From: Nocardia elegans NBRC 108235
GTDB lineage: Bacteria > Actinomycetota > Actinomycetes > Mycobacteriales > Mycobacteriaceae
Length of the DNA stretch: 64,000 nucleotides
Direction of reading: 5' to 3'
Assembly (NCBI RefSeq): GCF_001612845.1
Contig: NZ_BDBF01000012.1
Location: 1-64,000, forward strand
The notes beneath the pieces were generated by a model. That model did no database searches. It had not been told where the DNA came from and worked only from the letters and a program-made list of their open reading frames with translations. The position numbers were made by a program, and so were the translations under genes. This document shows positions 41,977 through 51,500 of the stretch, piece by piece. The first letter of the stretch is position 1. Every line of letters begins with the position of its first letter.

Positions 41977-42621
41977 GTGCCCCGCCAGCACGCCCAGAAC
42001 ACCGAACCGCCCGCACGCACTCGGGGGCGGCCGCGCAGCGGAGTGCGGGAGGCCGTCATCGCGGCCGCACAGGAAGTCCTCACCGGTTCCGGGGTCGCGC
42101 GGCTCACCACCAAGGAAGTCGCCATTCGCGTCGCCGAATCGAGCATCTTCTATCACTTCGGCGATCGCACCGGCCTGCTCCAAGCGGTGATCCAGCATCA
42201 CCTGCGGCCGCTGAAGGATATGCTCGCCGATCCGTCCCATTCCGTGGACGCGGCCGAATCCGCCGATCTGCGAAGCGATCTCGTGCACCTGGTGACCGTG
42301 TTGGAGGACTTCTTCCGTGCCGCACTACCTGTCATGGCGGCGATCGACTCCGACGCCGAATTGCGCGCGGTCTACTCCGAACGCAGCCGCGACTTCGACC
42401 TTGGCCCGCATCGCGCCCTGGATGTGGTGATCGGACATCTGTCGGCCCGCCACCACATCGTCACCGAACCACGCACCGCCGCATTACTACTCGTGGGCGC
42501 GGCCCACCAGCGAGCACTCCAGTCGCGGATGAGCCCTCCGGAAGCACGGGCCGCACTCCCCTCCCCGGAGGCGATCGCCGACGCGACCCTTCCCCTGTTC
42601 CGCGGAGTGTTTCCAGGTTGA
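41977..42621 (+). CDS. TetR-family transcriptional regulator
   Basis: 214 residues from GTG 41977 with GGAAGGAA in front. Helix-turn-helix region: REAVIAAAQEVLTGSGVARL followed by TTKEVAIRVAESSIFYHFGD (recognition helix about 50-60). The C-terminal domain is helical. It probably represses itself and the divergent F420-dependent enzyme at the palindrome between them. A longer frame running from 41230 is an artefact. Confidence 0.88.
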   Translation: MPRQHAQNTEPPARTRGRPRSGVREAVIAAAQEVLTGSGVARLTTKEVAIRVAESSIFYHFGDRTGLLQAVIQHHLRPLKDMLADPSHSVDAAESADLRSDLVHLVTVLEDFFRAALPVMAAIDSDAELRAVYSERSRDFDLGPHRALDVVIGHLSARHHIVTEPRTAALLLVGAAHQRALQSRMSPPEARAALPSPEAIADATLPLFRGVFPG

Positions 42622-42740
42622 TTCTCGATTCGGCGTAGCGGTCACCGTGACGCGCCGACCCGGTCCGGCGTCCGGTGAGGGCGGTCCGAGCCGTTGCCGC
42701 CTCCTCGGCAGAAGGGTCACGGCCGACGGTTTCAGGCTGA

Positions 42741-43625
42741 TCACCGCCCTTGCGTGGCGGCGGTGGAGATGATGCCGAGGAATGCGGCGGCGGCCGGTGT
42801 GCCGGTAGTGCGGTTCCAGACGACGTACTCGACTCGTGCCGGTGCATCGGAGACGTCAACCGTGGCGACTCCGGTGAGCTGCGGTGCGTAGGCTGCGGGC
42901 AGCATGGCGACGGCAAGCCCCGGCCTGACGAGACGGCCGATGTAATCAGCGGTGGTCACCTCGAAGGCGACCTCGCGATCGAGTCCGGCGGCGGCGAACG
43001 CCTGGTCGGATTGGATCCGCCCGGCGGTTCCGGCGGGAAGATCGACGAATACCTCGGCGGAGAGCCTACGCAGGTCGACCGCGGGTTCTGCGGCGAGCGG
43101 ATGGTCCGGCGCGACGACGGCGACCAGCCGGTCGCGAGCCAACTCCCGGACCGCGACCCCCTGCGGTGTCGCGGTGGTCGGCAGACCGAGGAAGGCGATG
43201 TCGAGCGCGCCGTCGCGTACCTGTTCGGCCAGGTCCTCGCTGGCGCCGACGCGCAAACTGATCCGCACGTGCGGGTAGCGGCGCCGGAACTCACGCAACG
43301 CATCCGGCACGTCGACCGCGGCGACCGTCGGAATCAAGCCCACGGCCAGGCGGCCACGAATCTCGCCGACGGCCGCGGCGACCTCAGCGGCTGCACGTTC
43401 TGCCGCGTCCAGACATTGCCGTGCCGCGGGCAGGAATGCCACGCCCGCCGGTGTCAAACGCACACGGCGGCTGGTGCGCTCGAAGAGTTTCGCGCCGAGT
43501 TCCCTTTCCAGGCGGGCGATTTGGTGACTGAGTGCGGACTGAACGACCAGACACCGTTCGGCCGCGCGTGTGAAGCTGTTCGTCTCCGCGACCGCGACGA
43601 CATAGCGCATCTGCTGGAGTTCCAT
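42741..43625 (-). CDS. LysR-family transcriptional regulator
   Basis: 294 residues. N-terminal winged helix with MELQQMRYVVAVAETNSFTR then AAERCLVVQSALSHQIARLE and the linker helix, followed by two periplasmic-binding-like lobes with LGLPTTATPQGVAVRELA and TADYIGRLVRPGLAVAMLPA. Divergent from the EamA/NmrA/beta-propeller operon, which it most likely controls, since LysR regulators usually act on the divergent neighbour. Confidence 0.92.
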   Translation of the reverse strand: MELQQMRYVVAVAETNSFTRAAERCLVVQSALSHQIARLERELGAKLFERTSRRVRLTPAGVAFLPAARQCLDAAERAAAEVAAAVGEIRGRLAVGLIPTVAAVDVPDALREFRRRYPHVRISLRVGASEDLAEQVRDGALDIAFLGLPTTATPQGVAVRELARDRLVAVVAPDHPLAAEPAVDLRRLSAEVFVDLPAGTAGRIQSDQAFAAAGLDREVAFEVTTADYIGRLVRPGLAVAMLPAAYAPQLTGVATVDVSDAPARVEYVVWNRTTGTPAAAAFLGIISTAATQGR

Positions 43626-43679
43626 GCATCAATCATGATTTGCGATCGATCCTGTGACAAACATGTGTTGGACTCATAG

Positions 43680-43697
43680 ATCTCACGCGGGTGAGAT
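43680..43697. promoter_or_regulatory. 18-base palindrome upstream of the EamA operon
   Basis: ATCTCAC-GCGG-GTGAGAT with perfect 7-base arms, 8 bases before the ATG at 43705. It could be the LysR regulatory site or an mRNA hairpin shielding the ribosome-binding region, which otherwise looks weak. Confidence 0.55.
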
Positions 43698-43704
43698 ATC
43701 CGAT

Positions 43705-44643
43705 ATGAAAAGCGCAGGAGCACTGAGGATTTCCGACAGAGTTGGCGGTGCGGCACGGGGCGATCTGTCCCGGACCGCACTCACGGCCTTCGCCCCGGCG
43801 GTCTGGGGCACGACCTACATCACCACCACCGAACTGCTGCCGCCCGGGCACCCTCTGTTCGCTGCGACGCTGCGGGCATTGCCCGCCGGGCTGATCGTCC
43901 TGGCTGTCACCCGGACGATGCCGCATGGGCAATGGTGGTGGAAGGCCGCGGTGCTCGGTGTGCTGAATATCGGTTTGCTGAACGCGCTGCTGTTCATCGC
44001 CGCCGAGCGGTTGCCGGGCGGGGTGGCGGCGACGCTGGTCGCGGCACAACCGTTGATCGTCGCTCTCCTGGCGGTGGCCGTCCTGCACGAGCGAGCGTCG
44101 ATCTGGCGCCTGATCTGGGGTGTGATCGGCGTGGCGGGCGTCGGTCTCGTGGTGATCGGACCGTCCGCGGCGCTGGACGCGGTCGGGGTGGCGGCGGGTC
44201 TGGCGAGCGCCGGCTCGATGGCGCTGGGACTCACGCTCACCAAGCGCTGGGGACGTCCCGTCGGCGTCGGCCCGGTCACCTTCGCCGGCTGGCAGTTGAC
44301 CGCGGGCGGCGCATTCCTGCTGCCACTCACCGTTCTCGTCGAGGGACGTCCACCCGCGATCGATTCGGCGGCGGCATTCGGCTATCTGTGGCTCGGCCTG
44401 GCCGGCGGTCTGATCGCCTATGTGCTGTGGTTCCGCGGTATCACCACCCTGCCCGTCGCCTCCACCGCGGTACTCGTGCTGCTCTCGCCGCTGGTCGCCG
44501 CCGTTCTCGGCGCTGTTCTCCTGGCCCAGACGCTGGGGCCGATTCAACTGATGGGGTTCGCACTCTCGCTCGCCGCCATCGTCGCGGGCCAGCTTCCGGC
44601 ACCGGCCCGCCCCGCGCCCGTCCTGGGAGGAGTACGGCGATGA
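43705..44643 (+). CDS. EamA-family (DMT) transporter
   Basis: 312 residues from ATG 43705 (MKSAGALRIS); an earlier in-frame start at 43654 would cover the palindrome. Ten membrane spans in two EamA repeats: PAVWGTTYITTTELLPPGHP in the first, FGYLWLGLAGGLIAYVLWFR and VLLSPLVAAVLGAVLLAQTL in the second. Drug/metabolite exporters of this type move amino acids, their derivatives or other small molecules. Stop overlaps the next start as ATGA. Confidence 0.88.
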   Translation: MKSAGALRISDRVGGAARGDLSRTALTAFAPAVWGTTYITTTELLPPGHPLFAATLRALPAGLIVLAVTRTMPHGQWWWKAAVLGVLNIGLLNALLFIAAERLPGGVAATLVAAQPLIVALLAVAVLHERASIWRLIWGVIGVAGVGLVVIGPSAALDAVGVAAGLASAGSMALGLTLTKRWGRPVGVGPVTFAGWQLTAGGAFLLPLTVLVEGRPPAIDSAAAFGYLWLGLAGGLIAYVLWFRGITTLPVASTAVLVLLSPLVAAVLGAVLLAQTLGPIQLMGFALSLAAIVAGQLPAPARPAPVLGGVRR

Positions 44644-45503
44644 CGAGGACGAATGGACAGGCGGTCCTGGTCACGGGCGCGACCGGCGGCCAAGGCGGCG
44701 CGGTCGCCCGCACTCTGCTCGCCCGCGGCTTCGCGGTGCGCGCCCTGGTGCGTGATCCGACGAAGCCGCAAGCGGCGGCGCTCGCAGCGCTCGGGGCGGA
44801 AATCGTCGTGGGCGATCTCGGCGATCTCCACGTGTTGCGGGCGGGGGCGCGCGGTGCATCAGGCGTCTTCAGTGTGCAGCCGGCCGATATGACCGACCCG
44901 CGGCCGGAAATCGAAGTGCGACAGGGCAAGAACGTTGCCGCCGCGGCCGAAGCCGAGGGCGTCGACCATCTGGTCTACAGTTCCGTCGCCGCGCATCGCG
45001 GTTCCGGGGTGGCGCACTTCGAGGCCAAGGCGGACATCGAGGCATACATCGATGCCCTCGGTGTGCCTGCGACGGTTTTGCGACCGGTGTTCTTCATGGA
45101 GAACTGGCGGTATCTGATTCCGGCGGCCGTCGGCGGCCGGCGAATCGGCGCACTGCCGCTGGGCCCGGATACCACCCTCCAGATGATCGCGCTGAGCGAT
45201 ATCGGCCGGATCGCCGCGGACGTGTTCGATCAACGGCCCGAATATCTCGGCCGGAAGCTCGACATCGCCGGTGACGAGTTGACCGTGCGCCGGATCGCCG
45301 AGGTGTTCACCGATGTCGACGGCATCCCCACCCGGTTCGAACGACCACCGATCGACGCAGTGCGTGCGGAGGCCGGAGACGTAGCGACGATGTTCGACTG
45401 GCTCGACACGTACGGCTATCGCGTCGACATCCCCGCACTGCGCGGGCGATTCCCCCAGCTGTTGCGCCTCGAGGACTGGTTGCGGGAGGAACGCGGAAAA
45501 TGA
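44640..45503 (+). CDS. NmrA-like NAD(P)-binding protein
   Basis: 287 residues. Rossmann start VLVTGATGGQGGAVARTLLA (Gly-rich loop at about 12-19), then VRALVRDPTKPQAAALAALG and YSSVAAHRGSG. Atypical SDR of the NmrA/HSCARG group; members are either NAD(P)H-dependent reductases or NADPH sensors. Catalytic Tyr-Lys of classical SDRs is not evident. Middle gene of a three-gene operon with ATGA overlaps on both sides. Confidence 0.88.
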   Translation: MTRTNGQAVLVTGATGGQGGAVARTLLARGFAVRALVRDPTKPQAAALAALGAEIVVGDLGDLHVLRAGARGASGVFSVQPADMTDPRPEIEVRQGKNVAAAAEAEGVDHLVYSSVAAHRGSGVAHFEAKADIEAYIDALGVPATVLRPVFFMENWRYLIPAAVGGRRIGALPLGPDTTLQMIALSDIGRIAADVFDQRPEYLGRKLDIAGDELTVRRIAEVFTDVDGIPTRFERPPIDAVRAEAGDVATMFDWLDTYGYRVDIPALRGRFPQLLRLEDWLREERGK

Positions 45504-46432
45504 AGCGGCCCTTCGTAATCCCGCTGATACTCCTATGGTTGGGTGTCGCCGCACCCGCACCTGCGCAGGCCCAGCCGGCGCTGTTTCCCGCCACGATCGA
45601 CCTGCCCGCCGGCTTCCGGCCCGAAGGTATCGAGATCGGGACGCTCCCGGTCGCGTATATCGGGTCGGCCTCCGACGGCTCCATCTATCGAGCCGACCTG
45701 ATATCCGGGCGGGGGACGATACTGACTCCCGGTCGAGGCACGCCGTCGCTCGGTCTCCGGCTCGACTCGCACGACCGGTTGTTCGTCGCGGGCGGCACCG
45801 GCGGCGATATTCGTGTCATCGATGTGCGCACCGGTGCGGTGCTCGCGAGCTACCGGGTCGGCACCGCGCCGGGCACCTTCGTCAACGATGCGGTGTTCAC
45901 GCCCACGGGTGCCTGGTTCACCGACTCCCGCAAACCCGTGCTGTATCACCTGCCCCTCGGCCCCGACGGCGCGCTGCCCCCGTCCGAGGCGGTGGTCCGG
46001 CTGCCGCTGATCGGCGATATCACCTATGTGCCCGACGCGATCAACGCGAACGGAATCGTGCCCACCCCCGACGGCGCGGGATTGGTCATCGTGCAGTCGG
46101 CGACCGGACAGCTGTTCCGCGTCGACCCGGCGACCGGTGTCACGCGACGGGTCGATCTCGGGGGCGATGCAGTGCCGGCCGGGGACGGTCTTCTTCTGCG
46201 CGACACCACCCTGCTCGTGGTCCAGAACCGGCTCGATGCCGTCGCCGTTATCACGCTCGATCGCACGGGCACGACCGGCAGGGTCGAGCGGCGGATCACC
46301 GACCCACGCTTCGACGTCCCGACAACGGTCGCATGCTTCGGTCGTCGCCTGTATCTGCCCAACGCGCGGTACGACACGCCTCCGGGGCCGACCACGCCCT
46401 ATTCGGTGGTCGCAGTGGATTGGCCGCGGTAA
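45500..46432 (+). CDS. Secreted SMP-30/gluconolactonase-like beta-propeller protein
   Basis: 310 residues. Sec signal peptide at residues 1-25 (basic MKRP, hydrophobic VIPLILLWLGVAAP, AQA cleavage region). The mature part shows repeated propeller strands: GSIYRADLISG, DGAGLVIVQSATGQLFRVDP and GDGLLLRDTTLLVVQNRLDA. The fold is that of SMP-30/gluconolactonase and strictosidine-synthase-like proteins, which hydrolyse lactones or act as binding proteins. Its genetic link to an exporter and an NmrA protein suggests handling of an exported small molecule; that is inference. Confidence 0.8.
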   Translation: MKRPFVIPLILLWLGVAAPAPAQAQPALFPATIDLPAGFRPEGIEIGTLPVAYIGSASDGSIYRADLISGRGTILTPGRGTPSLGLRLDSHDRLFVAGGTGGDIRVIDVRTGAVLASYRVGTAPGTFVNDAVFTPTGAWFTDSRKPVLYHLPLGPDGALPPSEAVVRLPLIGDITYVPDAINANGIVPTPDGAGLVIVQSATGQLFRVDPATGVTRRVDLGGDAVPAGDGLLLRDTTLLVVQNRLDAVAVITLDRTGTTGRVERRITDPRFDVPTTVACFGRRLYLPNARYDTPPGPTTPYSVVAVDWPR

Positions 46433-46478
46433 ACCGGAAAGCGTGCCGGGCTACCGAGCGGAACTGACCGGACGCCCG

Positions 46479-46742
46479 TCAGGCCGAGGCGCTGAGGCGT
46501 GCGGACTGCCACACCTCGGCCAACTCCTGCAGCGGGATTCCGAGCGCCCCGGAGAGGCCGACGACGGTGCCGAATGCCGGGCTGGGCAGCCGGCCGGATT
46601 CGATCTTGCGCAGCGTTTCCGGTGAGATGCCAGCCGCGCGGGCGATCTCCGCGGGGTCCCGATCGCCCCGGACCGCACGCAGATGCGCGCCCAGGCGGCG
46701 ACCGGCCTCCACCTGGGCCGGGGTCAGCGGAAGTCGAACCAT
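46479..46742 (-). CDS. Small XRE-family helix-turn-helix regulator
   Basis: 87 residues. XRE DNA-binding domain: HLRAVRGDRDPAEIARAAGI and SPETLRKIESGRLPSPAFGT (recognition helix about 42-52), then VVGLSGALGIPLQELAEVW. No extra sensor domain. Divergent from the methionine aminopeptidase gene 77 bases away, with two short palindromes in the gap that are likely its operators. Confidence 0.88.
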   Translation of the reverse strand: MVRLPLTPAQVEAGRRLGAHLRAVRGDRDPAEIARAAGISPETLRKIESGRLPSPAFGTVVGLSGALGIPLQELAEVWQSARLSASA

Positions 46743-46759
46743 GCCCCCAGCATAGAGCT

Positions 46760-46773
46760 GGTATTCAAATACC
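46760..46773. promoter_or_regulatory. Operator candidate A of the XRE/MAP pair
   Basis: Perfect palindrome GGTATT-CA-AATACC in the 77-base gap between the divergent genes. Confidence 0.65.
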
Positions 46774-46787
46774 GCTACGGTTACAGT

Positions 46788-46803
46788 CGGTATATAAATA
46801 CCG
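46788..46803. promoter_or_regulatory. Operator candidate B of the XRE/MAP pair
   Basis: CGGTAT-ATAA-ATACCG, a second palindrome sharing the GGTAT core with site A, 14 bases away, overlapping the likely promoter of the aminopeptidase gene. Confidence 0.65.
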
Positions 46804-46819
46804 ATACCAGGGAGGTTTC

Positions 46820-47587
46820 GTGGTCGAACTGAAGACAGCCGCCGAGATCGAGCGGATGGGCGTGGCCGGACGCTTCGTCGCCGAGGTGCTCGCGGAGCTG
46901 AGGGAAAAGGCCGAGGTCGGGGTGAATCTGCTCGATCTGGAAAAGCATGTGCGGCAGCGCATCCGGGAACGAGGGGCGGTGTCGTGCTACTGGGACTACG
47001 CGCCCTCGTTCGGTCGCGGCCCGTTCCGCAACACCGTCTGCCTGTCGGTCAACGACGCGGTTCTGCACGGACTGCCCTACGACTACCGGTTACGCGACGG
47101 TGACGTGCTGACCATGGATCTGGCGGTCTCGGTCGACGGCTGGGTCGCCGACGCCGCCGTCAGCACCATCGTCGGCACCGCCGATCCCGAGGACGCCCGG
47201 CTGGTGGCCGCGACCGAAGAGGCCTTGGCCGCCGCCGTCGAGGCCGCCCGGCCAGGTGGGCGGCTCGGGGACATCTCCGCGGCCATCGCGGCGGTCGCGC
47301 GGCGGCACGGCTACCCCGTCAACACCGAATTCGGCGGCCACGGGCTCGGCCGCACCATGCACGAGGATCCGCACATCCCCAACGCCGGGCGCGCCGGGCG
47401 CGGCATGCGGCTCGTGCCCGGCCTGACCATCGCGATCGAGCCCTGGTTCGCCCGCACCACCGATCGCATCATCACCGATCCGGACGGATGGACGATCCGT
47501 TCCGCCGACGGCTCGCGCACCGCACATTCCGAACATACGGTCGCCATCACCGACGCGGGCCCCCGAATCCTCACGCACACGGCATGA
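46820..47587 (+). CDS. map: Type I methionine aminopeptidase
   Basis: 255 residues from GTG 46820, with GGGAGG in front. The pita-bread metallopeptidase ligands are all present: Asp in TMDLAVSVDGWVADAA (two Asp), His in GRTMHEDPH, Glu in IEPWF, Glu in HSEHTVAI; substrate His in VLHGLP. It removes the initiator Met. It lies away from secY/adk, where the housekeeping copy usually sits, and has its own XRE regulator, so it is probably an additional, conditionally expressed copy. Confidence 0.92.
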   Translation: MVELKTAAEIERMGVAGRFVAEVLAELREKAEVGVNLLDLEKHVRQRIRERGAVSCYWDYAPSFGRGPFRNTVCLSVNDAVLHGLPYDYRLRDGDVLTMDLAVSVDGWVADAAVSTIVGTADPEDARLVAATEEALAAAVEAARPGGRLGDISAAIAAVARRHGYPVNTEFGGHGLGRTMHEDPHIPNAGRAGRGMRLVPGLTIAIEPWFARTTDRIITDPDGWTIRSADGSRTAHSEHTVAITDAGPRILTHTA

Positions 47588-47697
47588 TTCACCCTGTCCC
47601 CTGCCGATCAGGAAGGGTCGTTCGCAGCCCGATCGGGCAACGGAGGTGGTGACGCTCCGCCGCCGCCTCCGGGCTCGACCGATTAGGCTCGGCAGTC

Positions 47698-48084
47698 GTG
47701 GACAATCCTTTCGGCCCCGCCGGTACCGCGAACTACGTTCTGCTCACCACCTACAAGAAGGACGGCACACCGGTCGCGACCCCGGTGTGGGCGGCGCTCG
47801 ACGATGCGAAGTTGTACGTCTGGACCGAGACCGCGGCCTGGAAGGTCAAGCGGGTGCGGCGCAATCCGGAGGTCACCCTGCAGCCCTGCAGCGTGTCGGG
47901 TAAGCCGCACGGGGAGATCGTGCGCGGCACCGCCCGGGTGCTCGACGAGGAGGGCAGCGACCGGACCCGGCAGCTGATCAAGCGCAAGTACTCGCTCATG
48001 GGCTGGCTGATCGTCACCGGCAGCGTGCTGCGGCGCGGCCGCAAGGGTACGATCGGCATCGAAATCGCCGCTGCCCCAGCCTGA
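47698..48084 (+). CDS. PPOX-class F420-binding protein (paralogue 1)
   Basis: 128 residues from GTG 47698. Split-barrel fold: NYVLLTTYKKDGTPVATPVW (about 12-31), LYVWTETAAWKVKRVRRNPE, then VRGTARVLDEEGSDRTRQLI. Family members bind F420, FMN or heme and act as oxidoreductases in the pyridoxamine-phosphate-oxidase-like clan. A 57-base segment (47734-47790) matches the inverted neighbour at 48418-48474 at 51 of 57 bases, so the two genes arose by inverted duplication or share converted sequence. Confidence 0.85.
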   Translation: MDNPFGPAGTANYVLLTTYKKDGTPVATPVWAALDDAKLYVWTETAAWKVKRVRRNPEVTLQPCSVSGKPHGEIVRGTARVLDEEGSDRTRQLIKRKYSLMGWLIVTGSVLRRGRKGTIGIEIAAAPA

Positions 48085-48114
48085 TCCGCGACGATCTCAC
48101 TCGATCGGCGGTGG

Positions 48115-48504
48115 TCACTCCCCCGCCGGTTGGGCGGTGATCGCCAGCCCGACCGAGCGATCCTTGCCGAAGATCAACTTGTGGCCGCGGATCAGCAGGG
48201 TGCCGATCACGCCGTATTTGTGGGCGATGAGATCGCGGACCCGTTCGGTCCCGTCGCCATCGAGGACGCGCGCCGTCCCGGCGCTCACCGGCGATCCGGA
48301 CGTGCGGCCGCGGGCGTCGCAGGCCTGAACCGTCACCGCGGCGTTGCGGTGCAGCCGTTTCACCTTCCAGCTCTTCGGATTGGTCCAGACCACCAGCCGG
48401 TCGCCGTCGGGAGCCACCCAGACCGGGACCCCGACCGGCGTGCCGTCCTTCTTGTAGGTGGTGAGCAGGACGTACTTCTGCTGTGCGAGTTCGTTCCAGG
48501 TCAT
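48115..48504 (-). CDS. PPOX-class F420-dependent oxidoreductase (paralogue 2)
   Basis: 129 residues from ATG 48504; an earlier start at 48540 has no support. The same split-barrel signature as its convergent neighbour: KYVLLTTYKKDGTPVGVPVW, LVVWTNPKSWKVKRLHRNAA, then AGTARVLDGDGTERVRDLIA. Paralogues placed tail to tail 30 bases apart. The F420 call rests on family resemblance. Confidence 0.85.
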   Translation of the reverse strand: MTWNELAQQKYVLLTTYKKDGTPVGVPVWVAPDGDRLVVWTNPKSWKVKRLHRNAAVTVQACDARGRTSGSPVSAGTARVLDGDGTERVRDLIAHKYGVIGTLLIRGHKLIFGKDRSVGLAITAQPAGE

Positions 48505-48598
48505 ATCCCCACGGTAGGGGCCGAACCCGCGCCCGCGCATCCGCCGCGCGGCGCAGGATCCGGTGCGCCCGCCGACGTAGCGGCCGCACCGGTCCGCA

Positions 48599-51500
48599 CT
48601 ACTCGAGTTCGCCCTCGGTTTCGAGGTAGATCTGCCGCAGCCGGTCCAGTGTTTCCGGCTGCGGGGCCTCCCACAGTTTGCGTTCGGCCGCCTCGAGCAG
48701 GCGTTCGGCGATGCCGTGCAGTGCCCACGGATTCGACTCGGTCATGAACTTGCGGTTCACGTCGTCGAAAACGTAGCTCTCCGAGAGCTTTTCGTACATC
48801 CAGTCGGCGACGACATTGGTGGTGGCGTCGTAACCGAACAGGTAGTCGACCGTCGCGGCCATCTCGAACGCCCCCTTGTAGCCGTGGCGGCGCATCGCCT
48901 CGAGCCAGCGCGGATTCACCACGCGGGAGCGGAACACCCGGGTGGTCTCCTCGGAGAGGGTGCGGGTGCGCACCGCGTCGGGACGCGTCGAATCGCCGAT
49001 GTAGGCCTCGGGATTCTTGCCGGTCAGCGCGCGGACGGCGGCGACCATTCCCCCGTGGTACTGGAAGTAGTCGTCGGAATCGGCGATGTCGTGCTCACGG
49101 GTATCGGTGTTCTTGGCCGCGACCGCGATGCGCCGGTAGGCCGCGCGCATATCGTCGGCGGCCGGCGCGCCGTCCAGGCCACGGCCGTAGGCGTAGCCGC
49201 CCCAGGTGGTGTACACCTGGGCCAGATCGTCGTCGGTGCGCCAGCTCTTGGAGTCGATCAGCTGCAACAGACCGGCACCGTAGGTACCGGGTTTGGAACC
49301 GAAGATCCGGGTGGTGGCGCGGCGCCGGTCACCGTGTTCGGCCAGATCGGAATCGGTGTGCGCGCGAACGTAATTCGATTCCGCCGGTTCGTCCAGCTCG
49401 GCGACCAGCCGGACCGCGTCGTCGAGCAGCGCCAGCACGTGCGGGAACGCGTCGCGGAAGAATCCGGAGATTCGCACGGTGACGTCGATGCGCGGGCGGC
49501 CCAGCTCGGCCAGGTCGATTACCTCCAGGCGGGTGACCCGGCGGCTCGCCTCGTCCCACACCGGCCGCACACCCAGCAGCGCGAACACCTCGGCGATATC
49601 GTCACCGGCGGTCCGCATGGCCGAGGTGCCCCACACCGAGAGCCCGACCGAGCGCGGGTAGTCGCCGTGATCGGCGCGATAGCGCTCGAGCAGCGAATCC
49701 GCCATCGCCTGCCCGGTCTCCCAGGCCAGCCGCGACGGCACCGCCTTCGGATCCACGGAATAGAAGTTCCGCCCGGTCGGCAGCACGTTGATCAGACCGC
49801 GCAGCGGCGAACCGCTCGGCCCGGCCGGGATGAATCCACCGTCCAGGGCGTGCAGGATCCGCTCGATCTCGACTCCGGTCTGCCGCAATCGGGGCACGAC
49901 TTCGGTTGCGGCGAAGCGCAATACGGCCGCGAGGGTGTCCGGGGCGGCGGGTTCGTGGCGAGCCACCAGCTCCTCCACCGCCGCCGGCGACCACTCCGCG
50001 GCCTGCAGCGCGGCCAGCAGTGTCCGGGCGCGCTGCTCGACGACATCGATGCGCTCGCGTGATTCCTCCCCGGATTCGTCGAGCCCCAGCGCCTCGCGCA
50101 GCCCCGGCACCGCGACTTCCCCACCCCACAGCTGGCGGGCGCGCAACATGGCCAGCACCAGATCCAGTTCTCCCTCGCCGGCCGGGGCCTGGCCCAGGAT
50201 GTGCAGGCCGTCGCGGATCTGCACGTCCTTGATCTCGCACAGCCAGCCGTCGACGTGCAGCAGCATGTCGTCGAAGGTGTCCTCGTCCGGCCGCTCCGCG
50301 AGCCCCAGGTCGTGGTCCATCTTCGCGGCCCGCATCAGGGTCCAGATCTGCTGGCGGATCGCGGGCAGCTTGGCCGGATCCAGCGCCGAGATGTTGGCGT
50401 GCTCGTCGAGCAACTGTTCCAGGCGAGCGATATCGCCGTAGGTCTCCGCGCGGGCCATCGGCGGGATGAGGTGGTCGACCAGCGTGGCGTGAGCGCGGCG
50501 TTTGGCCTGGGTACCCTCGCCGGGATCGTTGACCAGGAACGGATAGATCAGCGGCAGATCGCCGAGGGCGGCGTCGGTGCCGCAAGCCGCCGACATCCCC
50601 AGCGTCTTGCCGGGCAACCATTCCAGATTGCCGTGTTTGCCCAGATGCACCATCGCGTCGGCGCCGAATCCGCCCTCCTCGGCCGCCGCGGACAACCACC
50701 GGTACACCGCCAGATAGTGGTGGCTGGGCGGCAGATCCGGATCGTGGTAGATCGCGACCGGATTCTCACCGAAGCCGCGCGGCGGCTGCACCAGCAGCAC
50801 GATATTGCCGAAACGCAGTGCGGCGATGACGATTTCGCCGTCCGGATCGGCGGAGCGGTCGACGAACAGTTCGCCCGGTGGCGGCCCCCACGCCTCGACG
50901 ACCGCGGTGCGCAATTCCTCGGGCAGGGTGGCGAACCAGGCCGAGTACTGCCGGGCGCCGATGCGAATCGGATTGCCCTCCAACTGTTCCGCGCTCAGCC
51001 AGTCCGGATCCTGGCCACCGGCGGCGATCAACGCGTGGATCAACGCATCGCCGTCGCGCTCCTCGAGCCCCGGAACCTCGCCCGGCGTGCCGAGATCGTA
51101 ACCGGCCGTGCGCATCTCGGTCAGCAGCCGGATCGCGCTCGCGGGGGTGTCCAGCCCGACGGCATTGCCGATGCGGGCGTGTTTGGTCGGATACGCCGAC
51201 AGCATCAGCGCGATCCGGCGCTGCGCCACGGGCAGATGCCGCAGTCGCGCGTGGCGCACCGCGATGCCCGCGACCCGCGCCGCCCGCTCCGGGTCGGGCA
51301 CATAGGTCGACAGGCCGTCGGCGTCGAACTCCTTGAACGAGAACGGCACCGTGATGATCCGACCGTCGAATTCCGGCACCGCGACCTGGGTGGCGACATC
51401 CAGCGGCGAGAGGCCGTCGTCGTTGTCCGCCCACTGGTCCCGGCCGCTGGTCAGGCACAGCCCCTGCAGGATCGGCACATCCAGGTCGGCGAGCGCACCG

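Noticed and set aside
47698-48504. Inverted repeat of the PPOX genes as ends of a mobile element
   Set aside because: The repeated segment codes a conserved protein motif inside two intact genes; no transposase lies between them.
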